64,000 nt of DNA from Brevibacterium sp. UMB1308A (GTDB lineage Bacteria; Actinomycetota; Actinomycetes; Actinomycetales; Brevibacteriaceae), in NCBI RefSeq assembly GCF_030230605.1, contig NZ_JASPDO010000005.1:1-64000 (forward strand), written 5' to 3'. The notes beneath the pieces were generated by a model. It did not search any database. It was not told where the DNA came from and saw nothing but the letters and a program-made list of their open reading frames with translations. The position numbers and the translations under genes were made by a program. Positions 50,967 to 59,965 of this stretch are shown in pieces. The first letter of the stretch is position 1. The number at the start of each line of letters is the position of its first letter.

Positions 50967-51839
50967 TCAGGGCAACGTGTAGCTCAGGCGCCGGTCGTCC
51001 AGCGCAGGGAAGCGTTCCCTCCTGGTCGCAGTCGCCTCGAGGTCCAGGGTCGCAGTAATGATGGTCTGCGCTTCACCTGCTTCTGCGAGCGGAATTCCCG
51101 CGGCGTCCAAGATCACCGAATGCCCACCCATCTGTGTGCCACCGTGGTATCCGGCGGTGTTGACCGCGATGATGGGGAACAGGTTTTCAATGGCCCGAGC
51201 GCGCAAAAGAGCAGACCATTCGCGCACGCGGGGCGCGGGCCATGCTGCTGGGATGATGAGGCCTTCCGCACCTTGCGCGACCATTTGGCGGAAAAGTTCT
51301 GGGAACCGCAGGTCATAGCACGTCGCGAGAGCAAACCGGGCTTCCCGACCGTCGATGTTCAATGTGGGAATGACGATCTCGGTTCCCGGCTGAAGAAGTT
51401 TTGGTTCCCCGGACCCAAATCCGAATCGGTGGATTTTGCGGTATGTTGCCTCGATCTGCCCGTCGGGGTTGATAAGGACCGAGGTGTTCCACAGTCCACG
51501 TTCGTCATCAGGAAGTTCTGGGAGGGCTTTCACGTCATAGTTGACGTCTTTGAGACGTGCAAGCGCGTCAGGGCTGGCTTCAATAATGGATCCGGCGTGA
51601 ACATATGCACCCACTGAACGCGCGGCGTGAGCGATCCGTTCGATCACAGGACCATTAACGGCTTGAGCTGCCCTGCCCCACCTGGAGTAGTCGAACCCAG
51701 TGGGTGCCCACAGTTCCGGAAGAACAATCAGATCAGCTTCGCGTTGAGATTCCACCGCGTGAGCGGCGCGCACAACGCGATCCTCGAGGCTTTCACTGTC
51801 CGAATAACCGAGCTGAATAGCAGAGACACGCATACGCAT
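50967..51839 (-). CDS. Carbon-nitrogen hydrolase (nitrilase superfamily, omega-amidase-like)
   Basis: A 290-residue amidase. The Glu-Lys-Cys triad is visible in LIVLPELWAPTGFD, ATYRKIHRFGF and LATCYDLRFPELFRQ. SALLRARAIENLFPIIAVNTAG is typical of the family. It probably removes ammonia from a short amide such as 2-oxoglutaramate; the exact substrate is open. It lies 60 bp downstream of the HU terminator. Confidence 0.9.
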   Translation of the reverse strand: MRMRVSAIQLGYSDSESLEDRVVRAAHAVESQREADLIVLPELWAPTGFDYSRWGRAAQAVNGPVIERIAHAARSVGAYVHAGSIIEASPDALARLKDVNYDVKALPELPDDERGLWNTSVLINPDGQIEATYRKIHRFGFGSGEPKLLQPGTEIVIPTLNIDGREARFALATCYDLRFPELFRQMVAQGAEGLIIPAAWPAPRVREWSALLRARAIENLFPIIAVNTAGYHGGTQMGGHSVILDAAGIPLAEAGEAQTIITATLDLEATATRRERFPALDDRRLSYTLP

Positions 51840-51898
51840 AAGGATACCGTGCCCAGTTTCGGCAGGGTCACAGCGTTACCACCTCGGCCGGAAAAGCA

Positions 51899-51930
51899 AG
51901 TTGCTCCCCACCATGAGGCGGGGAGCAACT
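51899..51930 (-). terminator. Intrinsic terminator after the HU gene
   Basis: AGTTGCTCCCC (51899-51909) pairs perfectly with GGGGAGCAACT (51920-51930) around a 10-nt loop. On the minus strand the stem is followed by TTGCTTTTC. It ends HU transcription and separates it from the nitrilase gene. Confidence 0.88.
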
Positions 51931-51957
51931 CAACACAAAACCGTAGAGGTTTACATA

Positions 51958-52242
51958 TCAGGGCTTGCCAGCAGCAGCCTTGAGCTTGGAGCCAGCTGAC
52001 AGCTTAACGGAGTAGCCAGCTGCAATCTGGATTTCTTCACCGGTCTGTGGGTTACGACCCTTGCGAGCTGCACGTTCGGTGCGCTCAACTGAGAGCCAGC
52101 CAGGAACGGTGAGCTTTTCACCCTTGGAAACAACGTCTGCGAACGAGTCGAAAACGCCGTCCAGAACGTCCGAAACCTGCTTCTGGGTGAGACCAGTCTT
52201 TTCTGCTACTTCAGCTACGAGTTCGCTGCGGTTCTTAGCCAT
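51958..52242 (-). CDS. hup: HU-family DNA-binding protein
   Basis: A 94-residue nucleoid protein. MAKNRSELVAEVAEKTGLTQ and the arm RKGRNPQTGEEIQI with the DNA-intercalating Pro identify HU. It has only a very short C-terminal basic tail, unlike the long Lys/Ala tails of mycobacterial HupB. AGGAGAAC precedes ATG 52242. It is 60 bp after rpsN and has its own terminator. Confidence 0.95.
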   Translation of the reverse strand: MAKNRSELVAEVAEKTGLTQKQVSDVLDGVFDSFADVVSKGEKLTVPGWLSVERTERAARKGRNPQTGEEIQIAAGYSVKLSAGSKLKAAAGKP

Positions 52243-52302
52243 GTAAGTGTTCTCCTCTGATAGGACGGTTAATCGGCTTCTCCGATAGTAACGGAGTTCA
52301 GA

Positions 52303-52608
52303 CTACCAGCTCGACTTGGTGACACCAGGGAGTTCGCCTCGGTGTGCCATTTCGCGGAAGCGAACACGGCTGAGACCAAACTTACGCAGGTAACCGCGTG
52401 GACGACCATCTACCTGGTCACGGTTACGCAGACGAACTGGGGAAGCATCACGGGGGAGCTTCTGGAGTCCCAGGCGTGCTTCTTCACGCTGTTCGTCGGT
52501 GGAGTCTGGGCTGACGAGCTGGCGCTTCAATTCTGCGCGGCGCTCCGCGTAGCGCTCGACGATTTCGAGGCGCTGCTTATTACGAGCGATCTTTGACTTC
52601 TTAGCCAT
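52303..52608 (-). CDS. rpsN: 30S ribosomal protein S14, zinc-independent form
   Basis: A 101-residue S14: [20 protein letters not shown] at the start and [20 protein letters not shown] near the end. No cysteines are present, so it is the long C-minus type. It lies 3 bp after L33 in the same transcript. Genes of this set are zinc-controlled in several actinobacteria. Confidence 0.96.
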   Translation of the reverse strand: MAKKSKIARNKQRLEIVERYAERRAELKRQLVSPDSTDEQREEARLGLQKLPRDASPVRLRNRDQVDGRPRGYLRKFGLSRVRFREMAHRGELPGVTKSSW

Positions 52609-52611
52609 GAA

Positions 52612-52779
52612 TTAGCGCTCCTCTCGGAAATCGACGTGCTTGCGGACCACTGGGTCGTACTTCTTGATGACGAGACGGTCGGGTGTGTTGCGACGGTTCT
52701 TGCGCGTCACGTAGGTGTAACCCGTGCCAGCGGTTGACTTGAGCTTGATGATTGGGCGTACGTCCTGTGCCTTTGCCAT
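52612..52779 (-). CDS. rpmG: 50S ribosomal protein L33, zinc-independent form
   Basis: A 55-residue protein beginning [18 protein letters not shown] and containing [20 protein letters not shown]. The CxxC zinc pairs of the C-plus form are absent. ATG 52779 shares one base with the L28 stop (TAATG overlap), so translation is coupled. Confidence 0.96.
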   Translation of the reverse strand: MAKAQDVRPIIKLKSTAGTGYTYVTRKNRRNTPDRLVIKKYDPVVRKHVDFREER

Positions 52780-53015
52780 TAGAGCTTCACTCCCTTAGCC
52801 AAGAGTTCGGCAACAACCGTGTCGATTCCGCGACGGTCGATGACTTTGATTCCGCGTGCAGACACGGTCAGCGTGACATTGCGACGCAGGGACGGTACGT
52901 AGTACTTCTTTTTCTGAATGTTCGGATCAAACCGGCGCTTGGTGCGGCGGTTCGAGTGGGACACATTGTGTCCGAAACCGGGGGTGGTCCCGGTTACCTG
53001 GCAGACAGCTGCCAT
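52779..53015 (-). CDS. rpmB: 50S ribosomal protein L28, zinc-independent form
   Basis: A 78-residue L28: [20 protein letters not shown] and [16 protein letters not shown]. It has a single Cys and no zinc ribbon. ATG 53015 follows GGAGGAGAG. It starts the rpmB-rpmG-rpsN operon, with hup after it. Confidence 0.96.
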   Translation of the reverse strand: MAAVCQVTGTTPGFGHNVSHSNRRTKRRFDPNIQKKKYYVPSLRRNVTLTVSARGIKVIDRRGIDTVVAELLAKGVKL

Positions 53016-53409
53016 GTCTCTCCTCCAGTTCACTAATTAGACATCAGGTTCACCGGGCCGAATCCTTCACGCTTAAGCATGACTATGGTTTCTTGCGGTG
53101 ACGTTAATGCCCGGTGAGGGCCGTGTTTAAGCAAGTTGGATGGCTCGCTTAAAACAGATGTCACACCAGCGGGGAAAAGCTGATGGCCTGTGAGAGAGGG
53201 CCGAGCTCGTTGTTCGCAGTGTGAGCACAGTTGACCAATGGTCAACACAACAGTCATTCATATTAAGTGGAAATCCACATACACCGCAAGTTCGCACATG
53301 ACAAACAGACACGCCACTCGCAGCACGCTGCCGTGGGGTTCACCCGCGACACACTTGTATTATCAACCGGTAGTTGCTCATTGCCCCGGGCCGTGCGAAG
53401 GTTAAAAGC
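53016..53409. other. 394-bp intergenic region upstream of rpmB, with a perfect palindrome
   Basis: No convincing gene. Small minus-strand frames rich in Cys occur (for example 53127-53312, with CGVC and CDIC motifs), but third-position GC is low compared with neighbouring genes, so I do not call them. The region contains the 15-bp perfect palindrome TTGACCAATGGTCAA (53231-53245), a possible operator for the ribosomal operon, and should hold the divergent promoters for rpmB (-) and the SPOR-like gene (+). Confidence 0.5.
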
Positions 53410-54231
53410 ATGCACAACGGTGACGGCTCACGGCCTCGGATCCGTCCTGCAGTCAGCAATCGTTTCGACAGCTCCTCGTATTACGAGTACCTCGAACGGC
53501 AGACAGCTCACTCGGATCCACAGGCCCAACCTGCGCAGCAAAGGCAGGTTATCCAGCCGTCCCAGAACTCAACACAGCGGCCTTCCCCGCACACTCTTCA
53601 GCAGAACCAGGCGCGCAACCAGCTACATGGCCAACCGGCCCAAGCCACGCCGCCACCGGCACCTCGGAAATCTAAAAGCTCCATGTGGCTGTCAGCTATG
53701 GCAGCGATTGCTGTTGCCGCCCTCTTAATCACAGTGGGGGTTGTTCTTCTGGGTCCCAACAAGGGCGTGGAACCCACACCGCCACAGGGAAAACCGGCAA
53801 CCAAGTCAGATGACGCTCCCAGTTCGCCAGACGAGCCCGAGTCCACAAACGAACAGGCGAAGAGCGAACTCGAAACGATTGTTTCTGACAGCAAATCTGA
53901 TCTCAGTGCACTGGAGGAAAAGTGGGTTGTGCAACTGTCTGCCAAACAGCCCAACGACAACGCGGGCGACGAAGAGTGGGACTACTCCAAGATACTGAAG
54001 GAGTACCAAGACAACGAAAAGACGTACGGCACACTCGCCATGCTAAAAAGTGAAGATTGGTCGTCTTTTCGCGTCAAGGATTACTGGGTGACCGTCATTC
54101 CCACCGGGTATGACTCCCCCGAACCGGCGTTGAAAAAGTGCGAAGAGTTCAAACTCGACCGCGATCACTGTTTCGCTAAGCGTTTGAGCCACACGAAGGG
54201 CCCCGACGGCTCCACCAAACTGCGCGAATAA
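53410..54231 (+). CDS. Single-pass membrane protein with SPOR-like C-terminal domain
   Basis: A 273-residue protein. A Gln/Pro/Ser-rich cytoplasmic N-terminus (1-90) leads to one helix (about 92-114, MAAIAVAALLITVGVVLL), then a Pro/Ser/Glu linker and a C-terminal domain (about 165-262). That domain begins WVVQLSAK and ends KCEEFKLDRDHCFAKRL, with one Cys pair. The pattern is like the SPOR-type, peptidoglycan-linked domains at the ends of actinobacterial membrane proteins. A role at the envelope or septum is an inference. ATG 53410 is used; an upstream in-frame ATG (53374) adds 12 residues. Confidence 0.65.
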   Translation: MHNGDGSRPRIRPAVSNRFDSSSYYEYLERQTAHSDPQAQPAQQRQVIQPSQNSTQRPSPHTLQQNQARNQLHGQPAQATPPPAPRKSKSSMWLSAMAAIAVAALLITVGVVLLGPNKGVEPTPPQGKPATKSDDAPSSPDEPESTNEQAKSELETIVSDSKSDLSALEEKWVVQLSAKQPNDNAGDEEWDYSKILKEYQDNEKTYGTLAMLKSEDWSSFRVKDYWVTVIPTGYDSPEPALKKCEEFKLDRDHCFAKRLSHTKGPDGSTKLRE

Positions 54232-54241
54232 GACCGGATAC

Positions 54242-54285
54242 ACATGTGTGGGCCACAGGAAACCATTTCCGTAGCCCACACATGT
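54242..54285. terminator. Bidirectional hairpin terminator
   Basis: ACATGTGTGGGC (54242-54253) pairs perfectly with GCCCACACATGT (54274-54285). An inner GGAAA/TTTCC pair lengthens the structure. It separates the SPOR-like gene (+) from the E2 gene (-). Confidence 0.85.
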
Positions 54286-54326
54286 TGTTGAGGCAGTCGC
54301 CCTAACAAGAACGACCTCAGTGCGCT

Positions 54327-55697
54327 TTACACCAACAGAAGTGTTGGGTCTTCCATGACGCGAGCGACGTCGGCCAAGAACTTCGAAATCACTTCTCCGT
54401 CGACAACTCGGTGATCTGCGGAAACACCCAGCGTAGTGATCTCGCGTGGCACGATGTCGTCACCCACGACCCACGGACGCTTACGGACCTGACCAAACGC
54501 CAGGATCGCTGCTTCGCCCGGGTTGATGATAGGAGTTCCGGTGTCGATTCCGAACACCCCGATGTTAGTAATCGAAATGGTTCCACCCGCCTGAGCTGCC
54601 GGCGTGGTCTTCCCTGCCCGCGCGGTGCGGGTGAGTTCGCCCAGTTCGGTGGCCAGCTCGCTCAAGCCCATGGCGTGTGCGTTCTTGATGTTTGGCACAA
54701 TCAGCCCACGTGGCGTGGCTGCTGCAATACCCAAGTTCACGTACTTCTTCACAACGATCGAGTCGCCGTCAAGAGCCGAGTTAATCCGCGGGTTCCGCGC
54801 AACGGCCCAGCACACGGCCTTGGACAGGATGAGCAGCGGTGAGACCTTGACGCCTTCGCCCAAGGTTTCGTTTGCCTTGAACTTCCGCACCAGGTTCATG
54901 GTTTCGGTGACATCCACGTCCACAAATTCGGTGACGTGTGGGGCGGTGAACGCGGAGTCGACCATGGCCTGAGCCATGAACTTGACGACTCCCTTGAATG
55001 GGATGCGTTCTTCCGTGCCGTCCAGGGCACCGCTTCCTACCGGGGCGGGTGTCTGGGCGTGGCTTTCCGTGGCTCCCTGCGCTGCGGTGGTCCCATGGTT
55101 GAGGACGTCTTCGCGGGTGATCTGCCCGTTAGGTCCGGTTGGAGTAACGTCCCCGAGGTCGATCCCGCGGTCTTTTGCCAGTTTGCGTACGGGCGGCTTG
55201 GCTAGTGGCTTCGATGGTGTTGAGGCGCGGGTCTCCGCAGGCGCGCTTGTGGCAGTTGCGGGCGCCTCCTGCGCTGGTGCCGGTGCTGGTTCAGCCTTCG
55301 CCGAGGTGGCCGCAGCTGGCGTTGCACCCCCCTTACGTGGGCGCCGCTTTGTGGAGCTGGCTTTAGTTCCGTACCCCACGAGGTTGGGGCCACTTTCCTC
55401 ATCGCCAGCGGACTGGTTTTGTGCGGCACCTTCTGCGGTGTTAGGCGTTGCTACTCCCTGAGCGCCACCGAAACGGACGATGGGCGTACCCACCTCTACG
55501 GTTTCGCCTTCTTCCACCAGGATCGCTTCAATGGTTCCTGCCTGCGGGCTTGGGAGTTCGACGAGCGATTTAGCGGTTTCGATTTCGACCAGGATCTGGT
55601 TGACGGTCACGGTGTCGCCGGGGGCTACTTTCCACGAAACGATGTCAGCTTCAGTGAGCCCTTCTCCGACGTCGGGAAGGTTAAATTCGTTAGACAT
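54327..55697 (-). CDS. bkdC: Dihydrolipoamide acyltransferase (E2) of a 2-oxoacid dehydrogenase, branched-chain type
   Basis: A 456-residue E2 with a single lipoyl domain (1-77; lipoyl Lys43 in EIETAKSLVEL), an Ala/Pro/Thr linker, an E1/E3-binding domain around KPPVRKLAKDRGIDLGDVTP, a second linker and the catalytic domain ending in SADHRVVDGE (His and Asp of the HxxxDG motif). One lipoyl domain and pairing with separate E1alpha/E1beta genes point to branched-chain 2-oxoacid rather than actinobacterial pyruvate dehydrogenase. It lies 9 bp after the E1beta gene. Confidence 0.9.
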   Translation of the reverse strand: MSNEFNLPDVGEGLTEADIVSWKVAPGDTVTVNQILVEIETAKSLVELPSPQAGTIEAILVEEGETVEVGTPIVRFGGAQGVATPNTAEGAAQNQSAGDEESGPNLVGYGTKASSTKRRPRKGGATPAAATSAKAEPAPAPAQEAPATATSAPAETRASTPSKPLAKPPVRKLAKDRGIDLGDVTPTGPNGQITREDVLNHGTTAAQGATESHAQTPAPVGSGALDGTEERIPFKGVVKFMAQAMVDSAFTAPHVTEFVDVDVTETMNLVRKFKANETLGEGVKVSPLLILSKAVCWAVARNPRINSALDGDSIVVKKYVNLGIAAATPRGLIVPNIKNAHAMGLSELATELGELTRTARAGKTTPAAQAGGTISITNIGVFGIDTGTPIINPGEAAILAFGQVRKRPWVVGDDIVPREITTLGVSADHRVVDGEVISKFLADVARVMEDPTLLLV

Positions 55698-55706
55698 GTA
55701 GTCCTC

Positions 55707-56681
55707 TCAGTAGGCGAGGGCGCGGTCCACGCCATCCAGAATGCGGTCGAGGTCAGGGAGGTAGTGCTCTTCGAGCTTGGAGCCAGGGTACGGGGTGTGG
55801 AATCCGCCCACACGAATAACGGGTGCCTCCAGGTTGTAGAAGCAACGTTCGGTGATGCGTGCAGCGATTTCTGATCCCAGGCCCAGGAATACGGGAGCTT
55901 CGTGAGTGACGACCAGACGCCCGGTGCGCTTGACCGAGTCCTCGATCACTGAGAAGTCGATGGGGTTGATCCCACGAAGGTCGATGACTTCAATCGATTT
56001 ACCTTCTTCTTCAGCAGCCACTGCCACGTCCATTGCGGTGGGAACCAGCGGGCCGTATGTGACCAACGTGAGGTCCGTTCCTGGACGCACAATCTGTGCA
56101 CTGTACGGGTCCAGACCGCGGTTTGCTTCGTCGACCTCGCCACGCAACCAGTAGCGGCGCTTTGGTTCGAAGTACATGACAGGGTCGGGGCTGTGGATCG
56201 CTTCTTGGATCATCCAGAAAGCGTCGTGCGCGTTGGAAGGGCTCATGATCTTGAGCCCGGCGTGGTGCGCAAAAACAGCTTCTGGGCTTTCCGAGTGGTG
56301 TTCAGGGGACCCGATTCCACCGCCGTAGGGCACGCGGATGACAACAGGCAGGTTTTCTGCGCCACGGGTACGGGCGTGCATCTTTGCGAGCTGCGTGACG
56401 ATCTGGTCGTACGCAGGGAAGATGAACGCGTCGAACTGGATTTCTACCACGGGGCGGAAGCCCCGCTTTGCCATCCCGATTGCCGATCCCACGATTCCGG
56501 ATTCAGCCAGTGGTGCGTCGATGACGCGGTGTTCTCCGAAGTCTTTTTGCAGACCTTCAGTCACACGGAAAACTCCTCCGAGCTTTCCAATGTCTTCACC
56601 GATCAGAACAACCTTGGGGTCGTCTTCCATGGCCTTGCGCAGACCGGCGGTAATGCCTTTCGAAAGGGGCATTGTTGTCAT
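55707..56681 (-). CDS. bkdB: 2-oxoacid dehydrogenase E1 component, beta subunit
   Basis: A 324-residue transketolase-like subunit. VLIGEDIGKLGGVFRVTEGL near the start, RVPYGGGIGSPEHHSESPEA and the C-terminal block GFHTPYPGSKLEEHYLPD are typical. Together with the alpha subunit it decarboxylates a 2-oxoacid on thiamine diphosphate and passes the acyl group to E2. It lies 2 bp after E1alpha. Pyruvate or acetoin specificity is not excluded. Confidence 0.92.
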   Translation of the reverse strand: MTTMPLSKGITAGLRKAMEDDPKVVLIGEDIGKLGGVFRVTEGLQKDFGEHRVIDAPLAESGIVGSAIGMAKRGFRPVVEIQFDAFIFPAYDQIVTQLAKMHARTRGAENLPVVIRVPYGGGIGSPEHHSESPEAVFAHHAGLKIMSPSNAHDAFWMIQEAIHSPDPVMYFEPKRRYWLRGEVDEANRGLDPYSAQIVRPGTDLTLVTYGPLVPTAMDVAVAAEEEGKSIEVIDLRGINPIDFSVIEDSVKRTGRLVVTHEAPVFLGLGSEIAARITERCFYNLEAPVIRVGGFHTPYPGSKLEEHYLPDLDRILDGVDRALAY

Positions 56682-56683
56682 TG

Positions 56684-57820
56684 TTAGTTGTCCCCTTCTA
56701 CGTCTGCAAACGAGGCCAGGTATTCCTTGTAATCGCGCTGTTCTTCTTCGATCATCGGGTGTGGTTCCACGAAAACCGAGTCGAAGATTTCATCGACCGG
56801 TGGTGGTTCCATGTTGACGCACGCGCTTCGGATGCGTTCTGCCAAAGCATCGGCTTCGTCGTCGATTGCAGTAAAGAACGCCGCGTCCACGTCATTGGTG
56901 TTTTCGAGATACTTGCGCACGCGAAGAATCGGGTCTTTCGGCTTCCATGCCTCGACCTCGGCGTCGTCGCGGTACTTGGTTGGGTCATCGGCCGTGGTGT
57001 GCGCTCCCATGCGGTACGTGTATGCCTCGATAAGCATGGGGCCTTGTCCTGAACGGATGCGGTCGGCGTATGCACGGCACACGGAGTACACGGCCAAGAT
57101 GTCGTTTCCGTCGACGCGCACACCTGGCACACCGAATCCTTGCCCACGGGTGTAGAGCGGCACCGAGGTCTGCACCTTGTTGGGTTCGGAGATGGCCCAC
57201 TGGTTGTTCTGGACATAGAAAAGAACAGGCGAACGGAAAGCGCCAGCGAAAGTCAGCGCTTCTGAAACATCACCCTGGCTGGTGGCACCGTCACCACAGC
57301 AGGCCACTGCAATGGTGTCGCGGTCCATGTCACCGGTTCCCACCGCACCGTCGATCTGCACGCCCATCGCGTAACCGGTCGCGTGCATGACCTGTGAACC
57401 GATCACGATCGTGTACACGTTGAAGTTGTTGTCCTTGGGGTCCCAGCCGGAGTGGTTCTGTCCGCGGAAGATTCCCAGTAGCGTTTCTGGTTCGACACCT
57501 CGGCACCAGGCGACGCCGTGTTCACGGTAGGTGGGGAACACGTAGTCCTGTGGGCGCAGTGCGCGTCCCAGCCCGATCTGCGCAGCTTCCTGCCCCAAAA
57601 GTGGGGCCCACAAGCCCAGCTGGCCTTGGCGCTGGAGAGCGTTGCCTTCTGCGTCAACGCGACGGATCAGCACCATGTCGCGGTAGAAGCCTTTGAGGTC
57701 GTCAACGGTGAGTTCGTGGGCGTATGCGTCGAAATCGCTGTTAGGTACGCGAGTTCCGTCGGGCGTCAGCATCTGGACTACATCGTCCACACCCATGGTT
57801 GGATTCGACGTCGATGTCAT
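56684..57820 (-). CDS. bkdA: 2-oxoacid dehydrogenase E1 component, alpha subunit
   Basis: A 378-residue thiamine diphosphate subunit. The cofactor motif runs from CCGDGATSQGDVSEAL to VQNNQWAIS (GDG...NN). The phosphorylation-loop-like AYTYRMGAHTTADDPTKY follows. AAGGAG precedes ATG 57820. It is the first gene of bkdABC; E3 is not in the window. Upstream 57821-57962 carries an AT-rich promoter area, but I see no single best promoter. Confidence 0.92.
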   Translation of the reverse strand: MTSTSNPTMGVDDVVQMLTPDGTRVPNSDFDAYAHELTVDDLKGFYRDMVLIRRVDAEGNALQRQGQLGLWAPLLGQEAAQIGLGRALRPQDYVFPTYREHGVAWCRGVEPETLLGIFRGQNHSGWDPKDNNFNVYTIVIGSQVMHATGYAMGVQIDGAVGTGDMDRDTIAVACCGDGATSQGDVSEALTFAGAFRSPVLFYVQNNQWAISEPNKVQTSVPLYTRGQGFGVPGVRVDGNDILAVYSVCRAYADRIRSGQGPMLIEAYTYRMGAHTTADDPTKYRDDAEVEAWKPKDPILRVRKYLENTNDVDAAFFTAIDDEADALAERIRSACVNMEPPPVDEIFDSVFVEPHPMIEEEQRDYKEYLASFADVEGDN

Positions 57821-57962
57821 GCCTTCTCCTTAGCGTCAGGGCTGGGCCTTGGGTTAAGTCAGCCAAACGAGGTGGACCATGCAGCTTGTGGCGCGCAAGT
57901 CCAAAGTGAGCTATTTCATAAGGTGATACATAATCTAACTGAAACTTGTGTTTCGCACCACT

Positions 57963-59408
57963 CTACGGACGGGTTCCTTCATATTGGTGTGACTCTGTTA
58001 CAGTTCCCGCAAAAAACTCGCTTCGCTTACGTTTGAAGGCCTGCACGTCTGGGTCGTCTTCGATCCCTGAAATGGCATCCGCGTATACGTCACCGCTGTG
58101 CGCGTCTTGGGCTTGCTGGCCGTTCCCGAGGTGTGGCGAAGTGGTCACGGTTGTCCAGTTGTGCTGGTCTGGGTTCTTCCGCCCGTCGAGTTGGGGAACG
58201 AGGTCGTGGTCATGTTCGATCGACAACACTTCCACACTGTCTGGAACCCGGTAGTCAGAAACGGGCGACCCCACGGTCACAACCGTGGTGACGTTGTATT
58301 TTGCAGTAAAGCCTGGGTCATCTGCCAGTGACATGGCGACGATTCCGCCTTGCGAGTAGCCCACCATCATGACCTCGGTTGCACTGTCTACTCCGGCATC
58401 TTCAAGTGCCTGCCGAACAACCTTTCGCATGGCTGAGTCCTTACCCGCTATGGTTTCCAGGTTCGTTTGCATGTCAGTGCCATTCCCACTTCCAACTGAC
58501 CAGTCCGTTGTCGCGGGCACGTACACAACCACACGTTCAACGCCGTCAGCTCCGCGGACCTTGTCGACTCGGACCTGGCCATTGTCTTTTCCCGCATGCA
58601 CCGAACGTTGACTCGCGTACAGTTCGCTCAAGTTTGTGGGATGCGTCTGTAGCTCTCGTGACTCCCCCACTTTGGTCACGGTGACGCTCGAATCAAACAC
58701 TCCCACCGTGTACCCCGCGTTCACCATCATTGTGGTGACCTGTTCTGAGGAATGCGGTGTGCGAAACAGATTTTGGATATTGGGAGGAAATCCCGCGAAA
58801 CCTCCCACAAAACCGGGGATCACGTGCTCGATGACCCGCCGGCTCACTTCAGGGTGCGTAAATGCCTTCTGAGTGAGGTTGTCAATGCCGCGTTGCGCAA
58901 TATCAAAAGCGTTTTTTGCAAGTGCTCGCGTCAAAACGAAGTCCGGACCCTCAACCCCTAGAAATCTGCGCACGAAATTCACCTGAAGATCCACCGCGAG
59001 AATCGGTAGGTACGCCGATATGACAAACGAAGGAAGTAAAACAAGAGCTCCTCGCGCTACATGCCCCGCGATGTTGCCCACGGCAGTGAGAGCGTCATCA
59101 ATAATGCGCTCGCTGATCTGCTGAGCTTGTCGATACGCCCTGACACTGGCCCGTAAAGCCACTGCAGTAGCTTCCAGTCGCGTGGCGCTCGCCCCCACGA
59201 ATACCGTGAATTCACCCATGTTCTGGCGCACTTCCAGCCAGGTGGGAGGAGACGCAATGACACTGACGCCCAGTCCAAGGTCCCCCTGAGACACCAGCGA
59301 CCGCGTCCCTACAAGCGCTAACTCACGCGCCAAACGCTCCAGTTCGTCCGCTTTCCTCTCCATGTCGTCGAGGTGGGCGCTCACACCTCGTGCTCCGCCG
59401 CTCATCAC
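57963..59408 (-). CDS. Large protein with N-terminal helical (WXG/LXG-like) region and C-terminal alpha/beta hydrolase
   Basis: A 481-residue protein. The first ~110 residues are alpha-helical (SAHLDDMERKADELERLARE) and resemble the helical part of type VII secretion substrates. Residues ~115-150 are hydrophobic (ARGALVLLPSFVISAYLPIL). The C-terminal ~200 residues form a lipase-like domain with the nucleophile elbow MMVGYSQGGIVAMS and possible acid/His in EHDHDLVPQLDG. It may be an exported esterase or effector. GTG 59408 or ATG 59405 overlaps the stop of the upstream gene, and the three genes to 60216 form one cassette. Secretion route is an inference. Confidence 0.65.
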   Translation of the reverse strand: MMSGGARGVSAHLDDMERKADELERLARELALVGTRSLVSQGDLGLGVSVIASPPTWLEVRQNMGEFTVFVGASATRLEATAVALRASVRAYRQAQQISERIIDDALTAVGNIAGHVARGALVLLPSFVISAYLPILAVDLQVNFVRRFLGVEGPDFVLTRALAKNAFDIAQRGIDNLTQKAFTHPEVSRRVIEHVIPGFVGGFAGFPPNIQNLFRTPHSSEQVTTMMVNAGYTVGVFDSSVTVTKVGESRELQTHPTNLSELYASQRSVHAGKDNGQVRVDKVRGADGVERVVVYVPATTDWSVGSGNGTDMQTNLETIAGKDSAMRKVVRQALEDAGVDSATEVMMVGYSQGGIVAMSLADDPGFTAKYNVTTVVTVGSPVSDYRVPDSVEVLSIEHDHDLVPQLDGRKNPDQHNWTTVTTSPHLGNGQQAQDAHSGDVYADAISGIEDDPDVQAFKRKRSEFFAGTVTESHQYEGTRP

Positions 59409-59965
59409 GTGCTCGCATGATTCACGGTGTCGACGTACATCCCCACATTGCGCATGTGAGCGCGCACCGCAGCTTCAACTAAAAATTCCAGAGTTTGTGC
59501 CTCACCATTCGCTACTAAAGGAGTATCGGACCACGGGATCTTCTGTCCGGCTCGTTCCAGAACCGCCGGCCCAGGACGGATCAGACCCGTGACGTTCATA
59601 TGTCCCTTAGACAGGACGATTGCAGAACACAGGTCGGGAAAGTGCTCAGCCTGAATCACGTCACCCACCACCAAACGACGTTTCTCCACACATTCGGGAC
59701 AGTCACCACCGGCGTATTGGATGAGCGCTACACATATCGGGCCGGATATATACCCGCAACACCTGAAGTCATGTTCACCTGTGAACCGCACATGAGCGAC
59801 GATTTCTGCTGCATTCATGACAGCCAAAAAACCGTGGACCACGTCATGGTGGAACTCGCGAGGGCCGTCACTTTCAGGGTTCTGGGGTCGCATCGACTCC
59901 GGCCAGCACTGCGTCAATTCATCTGGAAAGTCTTCTAATACATCTGTGTTTATCCCTATGATCAT
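59405..59965 (-). CDS. Hypothetical protein of the WXG-hydrolase cassette
   Basis: A 186-residue soluble protein that I do not recognise. It contains six cysteines, including CC (FRCCGY) and CPEC (GGDCPECVEK), which might bind metal. There is no signal peptide. It sits between a WXG100-like gene and the hydrolase gene with ATGA-type overlaps on both sides, so it could be a chaperone or immunity-type partner. That role is a guess from position. Confidence 0.6.
   Translation of the reverse strand: MIIGINTDVLEDFPDELTQCWPESMRPQNPESDGPREFHHDVVHGFLAVMNAAEIVAHVRFTGEHDFRCCGYISGPICVALIQYAGGDCPECVEKRRLVVGDVIQAEHFPDLCSAIVLSKGHMNVTGLIRPGPAVLERAGQKIPWSDTPLVANGEAQTLEFLVEAAVRAHMRNVGMYVDTVNHAST

Noticed and set aside
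53127..53312. Minus-strand 61-codon frame rich in cysteines (CGVC, CDIC), resembling a small HNH or zinc-ribbon protein.
   Set aside because: Third-position GC is about 40 percent, unlike surrounding genes, there is no ribosome-binding site and an overlapping frame looks equally plausible. Treated as chance in a promoter region.
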